Assembly (NCBI RefSeq): GCF_000158095.2 | Contig: NZ_CM011002.1 | Coordinates: forward strand, 1,937,228 to 2,001,227 | Length of the DNA: 64,000 bases | Source of the DNA: Roseibium alexandrii DFL-11 | Lineage (GTDB): Bacteria > Pseudomonadota > Alphaproteobacteria > Rhizobiales > Stappiaceae | Reading direction: 5' to 3' | Shown: positions 51,912-61,042 of the stretch, in pieces | How the letters are laid out: the number at the start of each line of letters is the position of its first letter | How positions within the stretch are numbered: position 1 is the stretch's first letter | Program-made: the position numbers and the translations under genes | The notes under the pieces: model-generated | What the model saw: only the letters and a program-made list of their open reading frames with translations | Told to the model about the DNA's origin: nothing | Databases searched by the model: none

Positions 51912-54304
51912 CACAGACCCAGTCTCCCGCGACCGCGGACAAGGCCGATCAGGAAGAAGAAATCGGCCGTTTTTCCCGGCACAGCTTTCGCGCCAAGTTC
52001 CTGCTTGTGGTTGGGGCGGCCGTGTTGTTCGACATCATGCTGGCCGGCGGTGTGGCCATCTGGAACGTTCAACGTCTTTCCAGAGACGCAACCGCAACTG
52101 TAAGCCAGGGTCTGACGGAAGCCACGCAAGAATACCTCAACACCTATATCGACACGACAGCACTTCGGACGAACCTGCTGCTTGATCAGACATACTCCGA
52201 AGTTGAGACCCTCGGCAGCTCGCTCCAGGCCTTGATCGATCACCCGGAAACGGAAATCCGGATCGGCGAAGCCGTGGAAAGTGACCCGGAACTGGGCGAT
52301 CAGGACATCACCTTTGATCCGCAAGGCGGCTGGGCCCAGAACCTTGCTGGTCCATCTGTTGTCAGCATCTGGGGCTATTTGCTTGATGATGACGGCAACC
52401 TCCTGCCCAGCGCCAGAGAGGAAGTCATTGACAGCGCCGCCTTCAATCTGGTGGCCCCTGCCCTAATGTCATCGGGTTCGCAGAAACTGCAGATGTACTA
52501 TGTCGGGCCCAAAGACACACCGATCATGAGGACGACGCCCTACACCACTCAGGCGCAAACTTTTGATCGGCTGTATCCGGGCCATAATGAAGAGAACTTC
52601 TGGAATTTCTTCTTTCCTGGCGTTTATGAGGGCTGGCAGAACTGGATCAGTGATCCATCCTCGCGCCCGGTTGAGCGAAACATCGTAGCAACAGAGCCCT
52701 ATATCGACGCGATCACCGGCGCTCTGATTGTCAGCTTTTTCGAACCGCTGTGGACCCAGGACCGGTCTGACGTCGCCGGGATGGCGGCTGTTGATGTAAC
52801 GCTTGACCAGTTCGGCGAGTTGGTTGAGAACGTGCAGATTGCTGACACGGGCTTTGGCTTCCTGACCAGCTCCGCCGGCAACGTCATTGCCGTAAGTGAA
52901 ACTGGCGCGGAAAAGCTCGGCCTCATCTCAGTCGATGCCACGGGTCAGGGTGTGACCGGGATCAACCGCTTTTTGAACCAGAGCCGGTATCCCGCGATCT
53001 CGAACCTTCTGTTGCCGGAAGACGCCAACACGGTGATCAAAACCCTCGAAATTGATGAAGGCAATGGGCCGGAAAACTTTATCGTTGTTTTGAAGCGACT
53101 GGATCCGGTGAACCTGTGGAATGGCTCAACAATCATTTCAGAAAGCCTGACCCTTGGCTTCCTTGTCTCCGAACAGGAGATGTACGAAACGCTTGGCGAG
53201 GTGCAAGAGGAGATCTCCGAGGCTACACGCAGCATCGTACAGTGGCAGATCGCTGCCCTGCTCATCAGCTTGGTGATCGTGTTCATCGCCGTTTTCGCAA
53301 TTTCAGGCCGGATTACCGCTGGTCTCAGCGCCCTGGCCAGCGCCGCGCGCGCGCTCCAGAACAAGGACTATTCCGTCCGGGTGAAAATCCCGAGCAAGGA
53401 CGAGGTTGGTGCCGTGGGCACGGCATTCAACCGGATGGCTGAGGAAATCAGTTATCATACGGAAAACCTTGAAAAACTGGTCGAAGAGCGCACTGGTAAA
53501 CTGGAAACCGCCAACAAGGAAATCGTTGCGCTCAATAAGCGTCTCCAAAACGAAAACCTGCGTCTTGGCGCTGAACTTGATGTCGCGAAGCGCATCCAGG
53601 AGATGGTACTGCCGCGGCGCAGTGAACTGGAAGGTATCGCCCAGATCGAAATCGCTGCCTACATGGAGCCGGCGGATGAAGTCGGCGGCGATTACTATGA
53701 CGTTCTCCACGACGGCGGCCGGGTAAAAGTAGGTATTGGTGATGTGACCGGGCACGGACTGGAAAGTGGCGTCCTGATGCTCATGGTGCAGTCCGTTGCC
53801 CGGGCTTTGCAGGAAAAGGGCGACAACGACCCAATTGCTTTCCTCGAAGTCCTCAACCGCGCTCTTTACAAGAACATCGCGCGGACCAACTCCGACAAGC
53901 ACATGACCCTGGCCTTCGTTGATTATGAAGACGGCAAGGTCACGCTCTCCGGCCAGCATGAAGAGGTGTTGATTATCCGGGCCAATGGCGATGTCGAACG
54001 GATCGACACGGTCGAACTCGGTTTCCCGGTTGGCCTGGAAGCGGACATTGCGCCATTTGTGCAGACTGAAGTCCTGAATTTCGGTCCGGATGACGTTCTT
54101 CTGCTGCACACGGACGGTGTGACAGAGGCGGAAAACCCGGACGGCGTTCTTTACGGCTTCGACAGGATGTGCGCCTGTGCCAAAGCCAATGCCGGCAAAC
54201 CAGCAAAAGTCATCATTGAGGCGATACTGTCAGAAGTAAAAGCACACATTGACACACAAAAAATGTTTGATGACATTACCCTTGTGGTGATGAAGCACAG
54301 GTAG
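51908..54304 (+). CDS. Membrane-anchored sensor PP2C phosphatase (Cache-HAMP-SpoIIE)
   Basis: 798 residues from ATG 51908, which overlaps the previous stop (ATGA). First membrane helix about 31-52, a periplasmic Cache-like sensor of about 380 residues, second helix about 440-462 (WQIAALLISLVIVFIAVFAI), HAMP (SALASAARALQNKDYSVRVK), a coiled coil, and a SpoIIE PP2C domain with RIQEMVLPRRSEL, GGDYYDVLHDGG, GDVTGHGLESGVL, LLLHTDGVTEAEN and DDITLVVM. Same plan as SiaA and RsbU-like input phosphatases: an outside signal drives removal of phosphate from a STAS protein. The central part of its operon. Confidence 0.9.
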   Translation: MTQTQSPATADKADQEEEIGRFSRHSFRAKFLLVVGAAVLFDIMLAGGVAIWNVQRLSRDATATVSQGLTEATQEYLNTYIDTTALRTNLLLDQTYSEVETLGSSLQALIDHPETEIRIGEAVESDPELGDQDITFDPQGGWAQNLAGPSVVSIWGYLLDDDGNLLPSAREEVIDSAAFNLVAPALMSSGSQKLQMYYVGPKDTPIMRTTPYTTQAQTFDRLYPGHNEENFWNFFFPGVYEGWQNWISDPSSRPVERNIVATEPYIDAITGALIVSFFEPLWTQDRSDVAGMAAVDVTLDQFGELVENVQIADTGFGFLTSSAGNVIAVSETGAEKLGLISVDATGQGVTGINRFLNQSRYPAISNLLLPEDANTVIKTLEIDEGNGPENFIVVLKRLDPVNLWNGSTIISESLTLGFLVSEQEMYETLGEVQEEISEATRSIVQWQIAALLISLVIVFIAVFAISGRITAGLSALASAARALQNKDYSVRVKIPSKDEVGAVGTAFNRMAEEISYHTENLEKLVEERTGKLETANKEIVALNKRLQNENLRLGAELDVAKRIQEMVLPRRSELEGIAQIEIAAYMEPADEVGGDYYDVLHDGGRVKVGIGDVTGHGLESGVLMLMVQSVARALQEKGDNDPIAFLEVLNRALYKNIARTNSDKHMTLAFVDYEDGKVTLSGQHEEVLIIRANGDVERIDTVELGFPVGLEADIAPFVQTEVLNFGPDDVLLLHTDGVTEAENPDGVLYGFDRMCACAKANAGKPAKVIIEAILSEVKAHIDTQKMFDDITLVVMKHR

Positions 54305-54307
54305 GCT

Positions 54308-54853
54308 ATGACAGTGACATTCGGACACGCCGAGCTGACGAATGGACCGTCAGCAACCACGCTCCACATCACCCTCGCCGCAGAACCGCTGGAGCTGAGC
54401 TGGCAACACTGCGGAACAACCTCCGATTTTCTTGGCGATTATTTTGCAAAATGCTGTGCAAAGGGGGTCGATCAGGTCGACGCCCGCCACAGCATCGGCT
54501 ACTTGCTGAACGAAATATTGGAGAATGCAGTGAAGTTCCGCCACGATGGCAACATCGAGATCAGCTGCTCACTGGACGGAAATCATTTCGAATCCGAGAT
54601 TTCCAATATGATCGATCGGGCCACGGCGGAGAAGTTTCAGGAGCTCTTGAGGGAAATCCTGGCAAGGGATCCGGGCGAACTTCTTCTCGAACGCATTGAA
54701 GCCAACGCGACCGATCTGGACTCCTCCGGGTCCGGACTTGGGCTTTTGACGCTAATGAGCGATTATGATGCAAAACTCGGCTGGCGCTTCACACCGGATG
54801 CCAGTAATGGTTCGGTCAACTTGAAAACTGTAGCTGCGCTGACATTCTCCTGA
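54308..54853 (+). CDS. GHKL-type kinase/regulator (slr1658-type), intact
   Basis: 181 residues. N box LLNEILENAVKFRHDG and glycine lid SGSGLGLLTLMSDYDAKLGW are intact, so ATP binding and phosphorylation of a STAS partner are plausible. Starts three bases after the phosphatase stop. I believe it belongs to the slr1658 family found next to slr1659-type STAS proteins; the following gene is such a STAS protein. Confidence 0.78.
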   Translation: MTVTFGHAELTNGPSATTLHITLAAEPLELSWQHCGTTSDFLGDYFAKCCAKGVDQVDARHSIGYLLNEILENAVKFRHDGNIEISCSLDGNHFESEISNMIDRATAEKFQELLREILARDPGELLLERIEANATDLDSSGSGLGLLTLMSDYDAKLGWRFTPDASNGSVNLKTVAALTFS

Positions 54854-54884
54854 GCGCGTACATAATTCCGAGGGAACGATTAGA

Positions 54885-55223
54885 ATGGAAATCAGCACCA
54901 ACGACTACCGTGTCTGGGCAGAAGGATCGAAGATCCATTATGAAGGCACGATGCGTCTGTCTGGTACGGAGGCGTATGCGCCAATCCTGGAACTCATGAA
55001 CAATGTGCTCGATTCCAAGCCGGAAGAAATCGTACTTGACCTGACCGGTCTGGAGTTCCTCAACAGTTCCGGCATCAACCTTCTGGCGAAATTCACCATC
55101 GAGATCCGCAAGCAACCGGATATCGGTGTGCGCGTCCTCGGCTCAAAAGCCATTCCGTGGCAGTCCAAGTCCCTGCGTAATCTTCAGCGTCTGCACAAAT
55201 CTCTCGAGCTGCAAATCAACTGA
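54885..55223 (+). CDS. STAS-like regulator (slr1659-type)
   Basis: 112 residues, STAS fold: EEIVLDLTGLEFLNSSGINL with the Ser-Ser-Gly acceptor loop, and VRVLGSKAIPWQSKSLRNLQ, the C-terminal signature of the slr1659 group as I know it. GAGGGA lies nine to ten bases before the ATG. Likely substrate of the GHKL protein before it and of the sensor phosphatase at 51908-54304. The output is unknown. Confidence 0.85.
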   Translation: MEISTNDYRVWAEGSKIHYEGTMRLSGTEAYAPILELMNNVLDSKPEEIVLDLTGLEFLNSSGINLLAKFTIEIRKQPDIGVRVLGSKAIPWQSKSLRNLQRLHKSLELQIN

Positions 55224-55256
55224 CGGCCGCGCATTGAAGCGGCCGGGAAACCGGAC

Positions 55257-55676
55257 ATGATCAGCGGACGCCAAATTCCCGCAACAGGAAAAGCCCTCTT
55301 GGCACTATTGTGCCTAGGGCTTGCCTCGTGCCAGACCTCGACCAATCCTGAATTCAAGAGCACCTATGTCGGCAAACCTTCGGCGGACTTCTTCCTCAAA
55401 TACGGCCCGCCATCCGACGTAATTGCCTATGATGCAATCCCGAAAGGCGCAGATCCGATCAACTACCCGGGTGGAGATCCCAAGGAGCTCGTTTACTACT
55501 GGTCGTCTATCAACGAGCGGACCTATACGGAAAAGAAGAACCCGAAGCCGCTGACCGACGAATGCAATCTGGCAATCCTGACGCGGGCCGATGGCAAAAT
55601 CGTCCGGATGGAAGTCCAGAGCACATCAATGCCGCTTGAGAAGGTGAAGGCGTACTGCGAGACCATCGTCGAGTAG
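55257..55676 (+). CDS. Putative lipoprotein, unknown function
   Basis: 139 residues with a lipoprotein signal: LLALLCLGLASC, Cys at about residue 25, then a mature part of about 114 residues (KYGPPSDVIAYDAI, ELVYYWSSINERTY, CNLAILTRADGKIVRMEV). This has the plan of SmpA/BamE-like small outer-membrane lipoproteins, but I do not recognise the family. It follows the STAS gene by 33 bases, with a 6-bp GGCCGC stem in the gap, so it may be the last gene of the operon and could be the envelope partner of the sensor phosphatase (inference). Confidence 0.7.
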   Translation: MISGRQIPATGKALLALLCLGLASCQTSTNPEFKSTYVGKPSADFFLKYGPPSDVIAYDAIPKGADPINYPGGDPKELVYYWSSINERTYTEKKNPKPLTDECNLAILTRADGKIVRMEVQSTSMPLEKVKAYCETIVE

Positions 55677-55803
55677 CCCGCACCAACACTCTCCGATTTC
55701 CGTCTATATTTCCTATGTTTCGACACCCTTTTGCGCGGCCCGAAACGCGCTGTGTCACCTAACGTGACCCGACTTATCTCCTATGCAAAATTTCGAATAC
55801 AAC

Positions 55804-55817
55804 GAAACAATTGTTTC
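55804..55817. promoter_or_regulatory. Perfect palindrome upstream of the RpiR gene, probable operator
   Basis: GAAACAATTGTTTC is a perfect 14-bp palindrome 40 bases before the regulator's ATG. RpiR-family proteins often bind GAAA-N-TTTC type sites in their own promoters, so this fits autoregulation. A second inverted repeat, GTCAC-N5-GTGAC, is at 55754-55768. Confidence 0.55.
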
Positions 55818-55857
55818 AGAAATTGACAAGCTAAAAAACAAATGAAACAGTGCGCGC

Positions 55858-56721
55858 ATGAAATCTGCGCGACCACAAATCCGGGCTGCCATCACAGCAA
55901 ATTACGCTGATCTCAGCGAGACTTTGCGGACGGCCGCAGATTACCTTGCAGACAACCAGCTTGAAATCGCGACGCGCAGCCTCCGGGCGATAGCCGCCGC
56001 AAGCGGTGTCTCCCCTGCCAGCTATACCCGGCTTGCGCGGGCCATCGGGTTTTCAGACTACGAAGCCTTGCGCGAACAGGCGCGGATGGAGCTGAGCCAG
56101 CGCGGCAGCAGTTTTCAGGACAAGGCTCGCCAGTTGCGAAACGAAGCAGATCAGCCCCTTTTGCCGCGCCAGGCAGCTGCCTGTGTCGACAATATCAAGG
56201 CCCTCGTCGACGACATTGATCCGGTACGGCTGGAACAGGTTGTCGACTGCCTGTCGAAGGCACGCAGAACCGTCGTTGTCGGTGCACTCGCGTCGGCCGG
56301 GTTTGCCGATTACTTTGCTTATCTCGCCAATTGGTTCAACGACAGTTGGATTGTAGCGGGGCGCAATGGCGCGTCCCTTGGCGGTGCGCTCGCAAGCCTC
56401 ACCAAAGACGACTGCATCGTGATCGTCTCCAAGCATCCGTATGCCCACCGCTCAGTCCGGGCAGCGGAACTTGCTGCAGAAAACGGTGCGAAAGTGATCG
56501 TCCTGACGGACAGTCATGCGTTTCCAGGGTTGCAATTCGCAGACCATCACTTCATTCAGCGCACTGAAAGTCCACACTTTTTCTCATCTTACGCGGCCAC
56601 GCTCGTTCTCATTGAGACCATTACGGGCATGCTGGTCGCGCGAGCCGGTTCCGAGGCGGAAGCCCGGATCCAAAATGTCGACAGGCACAATCGCTTGCTC
56701 GATGAACTTGAAAATGTCTAG
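55858..56721 (+). CDS. RpiR/MurR-family transcriptional regulator
   Basis: 287 residues. N-terminal winged helix-turn-helix of the RpiR type (AADYLADNQLEIATRSLRAI, GVSPASYTRLARAIGFSDYE) and C-terminal SIS domain (about 120-260, TVVVGALASAGFADYFAYLA, DDCIVIVSKHPYAHRSVRAA). SIS domains bind phosphosugars or similar ligands. It lies 52 bases before the TAXI-TRAP genes on the same strand and most likely controls them. ATG start without a clear ribosome site. Confidence 0.9.
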   Translation: MKSARPQIRAAITANYADLSETLRTAADYLADNQLEIATRSLRAIAAASGVSPASYTRLARAIGFSDYEALREQARMELSQRGSSFQDKARQLRNEADQPLLPRQAAACVDNIKALVDDIDPVRLEQVVDCLSKARRTVVVGALASAGFADYFAYLANWFNDSWIVAGRNGASLGGALASLTKDDCIVIVSKHPYAHRSVRAAELAAENGAKVIVLTDSHAFPGLQFADHHFIQRTESPHFFSSYAATLVLIETITGMLVARAGSEAEARIQNVDRHNRLLDELENV

Positions 56722-56773
56722 GGTGGGAGCACCGCTCTGGAACAAAAACTGAAATAGAGGGAAGCCTAGTCAA

Positions 56774-57742
56774 ATGATGATGAAACTGAACCTTGCAGGT
56801 GCCGTTCTTGCGACCAGCATCGCCTTCACCGGCGCAGCTGCCGCAGAAGAATTCATCACCATCGGCACCGGCGGTGTCACAGGTGTTTATTACCCGACCG
56901 GTGGCGCAATCTGCCGCTTGGTAAACCGGGATCGCAAAGACCACGGCATCCGCTGCTCGGTCGAATCCACTGGTGGTTCTGTGTACAACATCAACACCAT
57001 CCGTGAAGGCGAGCTGGAGTTTGGTGTTGCCCAGTCTGACTGGCAGTTCCACGCTTACAACGGCACTTCCAAGTTTGAGGAAAAAGGTCCGTTTGAAGAG
57101 CTGCGCGCTGTGTTCTCCGTGCATCCGGAGCCGTTCACAGTTGTAGCTCGCGCCGACTCCGGCATCACAACTTTCGATGACCTTAAAGGCAAGCGCGTCA
57201 ACATCGGCAACCCTGGCTCCGGTCAGCGCGGCACCATGGAAGTGCTGATGGAAGCCAAAGGCTGGACCGCAGACGACTTCGAGCTCGCAACCGAGTTGAA
57301 GGCCGCAGAGCAGTCCGCCGCTTTGTGTGACAACCAGATCGACGCAATGGTCTACACCGTTGGCCACCCGTCTGGTTCCATCCAGGAAGCCACCACTGCG
57401 TGCGATTCCGTGCTTGTCACAGTTGGCGGTGACGCTGTAGACAAACTGGTTTCTGACAACAGCTACTACCGCACAGCGACCATCCCGGGCGGCATGTACC
57501 GCGGCAACGACGCTGACACTGGCACTTTCGGTGTAGGTGCAACTTTCGTGACATCTGCAAACGTGTCTGAAGACACCGTTTACACCCTTGTCAAGTCGGT
57601 CTTCGAAAACTTCGATGCCTTCAAGAAGCTGCACCCGGCATTCGCCAACCTGAAGCCGGAAGAAATGGCTCAGGACGGTCTGTCCGCTCCGCTGCATCCA
57701 GGTGCTGCGAAGTACTACAAAGAAAAAGGCTGGATCAACTAA
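56774..57742 (+). CDS. TAXI-family TRAP transporter solute-binding protein
   Basis: 322 residues with a signal peptide (1-25, ending GAAAAE). TAXI family: [74 protein letters not shown] at the end. It binds the substrate for the fused permease encoded next. TAXI proteins are used for glutamate, 2-oxoglutarate and other acids; the ligand is not readable here. ATG 56774 follows AGAGGGAAG. A terminator follows, so the binding protein can be made in excess over the permease. Confidence 0.93.
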   Translation: MMMKLNLAGAVLATSIAFTGAAAAEEFITIGTGGVTGVYYPTGGAICRLVNRDRKDHGIRCSVESTGGSVYNINTIREGELEFGVAQSDWQFHAYNGTSKFEEKGPFEELRAVFSVHPEPFTVVARADSGITTFDDLKGKRVNIGNPGSGQRGTMEVLMEAKGWTADDFELATELKAAEQSAALCDNQIDAMVYTVGHPSGSIQEATTACDSVLVTVGGDAVDKLVSDNSYYRTATIPGGMYRGNDADTGTFGVGATFVTSANVSEDTVYTLVKSVFENFDAFKKLHPAFANLKPEEMAQDGLSAPLHPGAAKYYKEKGWIN

Positions 57743-57760
57743 TCCGATCTTTTGAAATCC

Positions 57761-57790
57761 AGGCCCGGGGGCACGCCTCCGGGCCTTTTT
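57761..57790 (+). terminator. Terminator after the TAXI gene
   Basis: AGGCCCGG (57761-57768) pairs with CCGGGCCT (57779-57786), followed by a run of T. As it lies inside the TRAP operon, it probably attenuates read-through to the permease gene. Confidence 0.85.
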
Positions 57791-57924
57791 CCAGCACAGC
57801 CATGGCACACAGAAGACCGCGTGCTGTTTTCAAGAGAAGCCTTTGTCCGGAGCCGCTTGGCTCATAGGACCAAATGAATTTTCGGACCGGCAAATTGGGG
57901 GCCGGACAAACGGGGGAACTATTG

Positions 57925-60564
57925 ATGTCTGAAGAGTATCAGGCGAACAAGAAGGCCGGGTCGAGTGGCCTGTCTGAAGAAGAACTTCAGGAAATGGTCG
58001 CAGCGTCCGATTCCGGGTCGCGTAATCCTGCCGGCCCAATCGGGTTGTTTCTGGCAGCCGTGGCTTTGGCATGGTCGGCATTTCAGGTTCTTCTTGCCTC
58101 TCCCCTGTCCAATTACATCCTGCCGAGCGATCTGATCAACAACAGCCGCCAGGTCCACCTCTCATTTGCAATCTTCCTTGCCTTCATGGCTTACCCGGCC
58201 TTGAAGAGCAGCCCACGCCATCACATTCCAATCCAAGACTGGATCTTGGCACTCTCCGGAGCGTTTCTGGCGCTTTACGGCCTTTTCTTCTATGAGAAGA
58301 TCGTCAACAATGGCGGACTTGCCGACCATGTCGACAAGTGGTTTGCGCTCGCAGGTATCTTAATCCTGTTTGAAGCGGCACGCCGGACCCTGGGTCCCGC
58401 GATGGCCATCGTCGCCACCATCTTCCTCCTTTACGTCTTCTTCGGGTCTTCCCAATGGGTACCCGAAGTCATGCGCTGGAAAGGCGCTTCGCTGCAAAAG
58501 GCGATGAGCCATATGTGGATCACGTCGGAGGGGGTCTTCGGTATTGCCCTTGGCGTCTCCACCAAGTTCGTCTTCCTGTTTGTTCTGTTCGGGGCTTTGC
58601 TCGATAAGGCGGGCGCGGGCAACTACTTCATCAAGATGGCCTTCGCAGCGCTCGGCCACCTGAAAGGCGGCCCGGCCAAGGCGGCCGTTGTGGGGTCAGC
58701 CGCAACCGGCCTCATCTCAGGTTCGTCCATCGCGAACGTTGTTACCACCGGCACCTTCACCATTCCCCTGATGAAACGGGTTGGCTTCACCAATGAGCAG
58801 GCTGGTTCTGTTGAAGTGGCCTCGTCGGTAAACGGCCAGATCATGCCACCGGTCATGGGGGCTGCCGCCTTCCTGATGGTGGAGTATGTTGGCATTTCAT
58901 ACGTTGAAGTGATCACCCACGCCTTCCTGCCGGCGGTCATTTCCTACATCGCTTTGGTCTACATCGTGCACCTGGAAGCGGTGAAACGGAACATGCCGAC
59001 CATTGGCCACAAGACCGTGTCCACCTTGCGTACGGTTCTGGGCATGTTCTTCTTCTTCGCAGGCTTTGCCGCGCTTTGTTATGGAATCAAGTTCCCGATC
59101 GGCTGGATCACGGCTCTAGTGCCGGATGGCGCCAGCTGGATCCTCGCGGTTCTGGTTTTCGTTGCGTATCTCGTGCTTCTGAAGCTCGCAGCAAGCGTTG
59201 AGGATCTGCACCCGGATGATCCGAACGCCAAGCATATTGTCCTTCCGGAAATCGCAGACATCTACAAATCCGGCCTCTACTACCTGCTGCCGATCGTTGT
59301 GCTTGTTTACTTCCTGATGATTGAGCAGAAGTCCCCGGGCCTCTCCGCCTTCTGGGCAACCACCCTCCTCTTCGTCATCCTTCTGACGCAGCGGCCGATC
59401 AAGGCGATTTTCCGCGGCGAAAACAAGATGGTCGAGGAATTCAAGGAAGGCGTTGTTGATCTCGCCAAAGGCATGATCGACGGGGCCCGCAACATGATCG
59501 GCATCGGCCTTGCTACAGCAACCGCCGGCATCATCGTCGGCACGGTGACCCTGACCGGTATCGGACAGGTTATGGCCGACCTCGTCGAGCTGGTGTCCGG
59601 TGGCAACCTTGTCCTGATGCTGGCCTTTGTCGGACTTCTTTCGCTGGTCCTCGGCATGGGGCTTCCGACCACGGCGAACTACATCGTGGTGTCCTCGCTG
59701 ATGGCCGGTGTGGTTGTTGAGCTCGGCGCCCAATCCGGCCTGATCGTGCCGCTGATTGCGGTCCACCTGTTCGTCTTCTACTTCGGCATCATGGCGGATG
59801 TGACGCCCCCCGTGGGTCTTGCGTCCTTTGCCGCGGCAGCGGTGTCGGGCGGCGATGCTATCAAGACCGGCTTTACGGCGTTCTTCTATTCCCTCAGAAC
59901 CATCGCCCTGCCGTTCGTCTTCATCTTCAACACCGATCTGCTTCTGATCGATGTCGGCTGGGGACAAGGCATTTTGGTCTTCATTATGGCAACGATAGCC
60001 ATATTGGCCTTCACGGCCGGAACCATGGGGTATTTCGTCACCCGCTCGCGCATCTATGAAAGCATCGCTCTGGTGCTTGTTGCTTTCATCCTGTTCCGTC
60101 CGGACTTCTTCATGAACCGGATCCAGCCACCGTTCGAGATTGTTCAGCCGACCAGTTTCGTTGAGGCCGTTGGCAAGGCGAATCCGGGCGATGACATTCG
60201 GATAACCGTGAATGGCCCGGACTTTGATACCGGATCAAAAGCGGAGACCACCTTCATCCTCACAGTCGGCGATGAAGCTGATGCCGAGGCGCGCCTGTCG
60301 GCCGTCGGGCTGACTGTCTTTGACGAAGACGGGGTCATGAAAATGGATGAACCCTTCCCGGGCACACCGTTCTTCGAAACACTCGGCAACTTCGATTTCT
60401 ACGGGGACGACCCGGTCCAGATCGCAAAAGCCCAGGTGTCTCTTGAGCAAATGCCGAAGGAGCTGATCTACATCCCGGGTCTTCTGCTGCTTGGCCTGAT
60501 TTATCTGCTCCAACGCCCGCGGGCCCGTGTCGAGCGCAAGGAAATGGAAGGAGTTCCGGCATGA
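57925..60564 (+). CDS. Fused TRAP permease (4TM/12TM, DctQ-DctM type)
   Basis: 879 residues from ATG 57925, preceded by GGGGAA; an in-frame start 17 codons earlier is less likely. The first part (about 45-190) is the small 4-helix subunit, then the 12-helix large subunit to about residue 690, with typical stretches (GSSIANVVTTGTFTIPLMKR, NGQIMPPVMGAAAFLM, VLGMGLPTTANYIVVSSLMA, DVTPPVGLASFAAAA). The C-terminal about 180 residues match DUF3394, found on such fused permeases; role unknown. It works with the TAXI protein. Confidence 0.93.
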   Translation: MSEEYQANKKAGSSGLSEEELQEMVAASDSGSRNPAGPIGLFLAAVALAWSAFQVLLASPLSNYILPSDLINNSRQVHLSFAIFLAFMAYPALKSSPRHHIPIQDWILALSGAFLALYGLFFYEKIVNNGGLADHVDKWFALAGILILFEAARRTLGPAMAIVATIFLLYVFFGSSQWVPEVMRWKGASLQKAMSHMWITSEGVFGIALGVSTKFVFLFVLFGALLDKAGAGNYFIKMAFAALGHLKGGPAKAAVVGSAATGLISGSSIANVVTTGTFTIPLMKRVGFTNEQAGSVEVASSVNGQIMPPVMGAAAFLMVEYVGISYVEVITHAFLPAVISYIALVYIVHLEAVKRNMPTIGHKTVSTLRTVLGMFFFFAGFAALCYGIKFPIGWITALVPDGASWILAVLVFVAYLVLLKLAASVEDLHPDDPNAKHIVLPEIADIYKSGLYYLLPIVVLVYFLMIEQKSPGLSAFWATTLLFVILLTQRPIKAIFRGENKMVEEFKEGVVDLAKGMIDGARNMIGIGLATATAGIIVGTVTLTGIGQVMADLVELVSGGNLVLMLAFVGLLSLVLGMGLPTTANYIVVSSLMAGVVVELGAQSGLIVPLIAVHLFVFYFGIMADVTPPVGLASFAAAAVSGGDAIKTGFTAFFYSLRTIALPFVFIFNTDLLLIDVGWGQGILVFIMATIAILAFTAGTMGYFVTRSRIYESIALVLVAFILFRPDFFMNRIQPPFEIVQPTSFVEAVGKANPGDDIRITVNGPDFDTGSKAETTFILTVGDEADAEARLSAVGLTVFDEDGVMKMDEPFPGTPFFETLGNFDFYGDDPVQIAKAQVSLEQMPKELIYIPGLLLLGLIYLLQRPRARVERKEMEGVPA

Positions 60565-60992
60565 ACAAGACCATTCTTTGCGCGGTCGATATCTCTCATC
60601 CGGAAGACCGCGAGGTCCTTCAGACCGCCGACAAACTCGCCCGGCTCGACAACGCCCAACTCGACGTGATCACCGTGGTGCCGAATTTCGGCGTGACGCT
60701 TGTCAGCTCCTATTTCGATGAGAACTTTCAGGATGAGATCGTCAACGACACACAAAACAAGCTGACGGATATTGTCGGCAGTGTCTTGGGCGAGGAGCGC
60801 AACAAGGAGATCCGGCATGTCGTTGCGACGGGTTCGATTTACGAAGAGATCCTGGAGCTGGCCAAACGGACCAACACGGATCTGATCGTGATTGGCGCCC
60901 ATAAGCCGCAACTGCGGGAGTTCCTGCTTGGGCCAAACGCAGCCCGCGTTGTCCGGCACTCAAAGTGTTCGGTCTATGTCGTCAGGGTCTGA
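60561..60992 (+). CDS. UspA-family protein of the TRAP operon
   Basis: 143 residues, a single universal stress protein domain. Seen: ILCAVDISHPED at the start, and the ATP-binding loop GAHKPQLREFLLGPNAARVV (G-X2-G-X9-G(S/T)-like pattern with Asn for Ser), ending SVYVVRV. ATGA overlap with the permease gene. In Halomonas the UspA protein TeaD regulates the TRAP transporter TeaABC, so a similar control of this transporter is likely. Confidence 0.9.
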   Translation: MNKTILCAVDISHPEDREVLQTADKLARLDNAQLDVITVVPNFGVTLVSSYFDENFQDEIVNDTQNKLTDIVGSVLGEERNKEIRHVVATGSIYEEILELAKRTNTDLIVIGAHKPQLREFLLGPNAARVVRHSKCSVYVVRV

Positions 60993-61009
60993 TCTGACAG
61001 TGCAAAAAC

Positions 61010-61042
61010 AAACAAAGGGCCGGGATTTCCGGCCCTTTGTTT
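61010..61042. terminator. Bidirectional terminator between the UspA and DUF3108 genes
   Basis: AAACAAAGGGCCGG (61010-61023) pairs with CCGGCCCTTTGTTT (61029-61042), a perfect 14-bp stem. It serves both convergent genes and reaches into the TAA of the DUF3108 gene. Confidence 0.9.
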
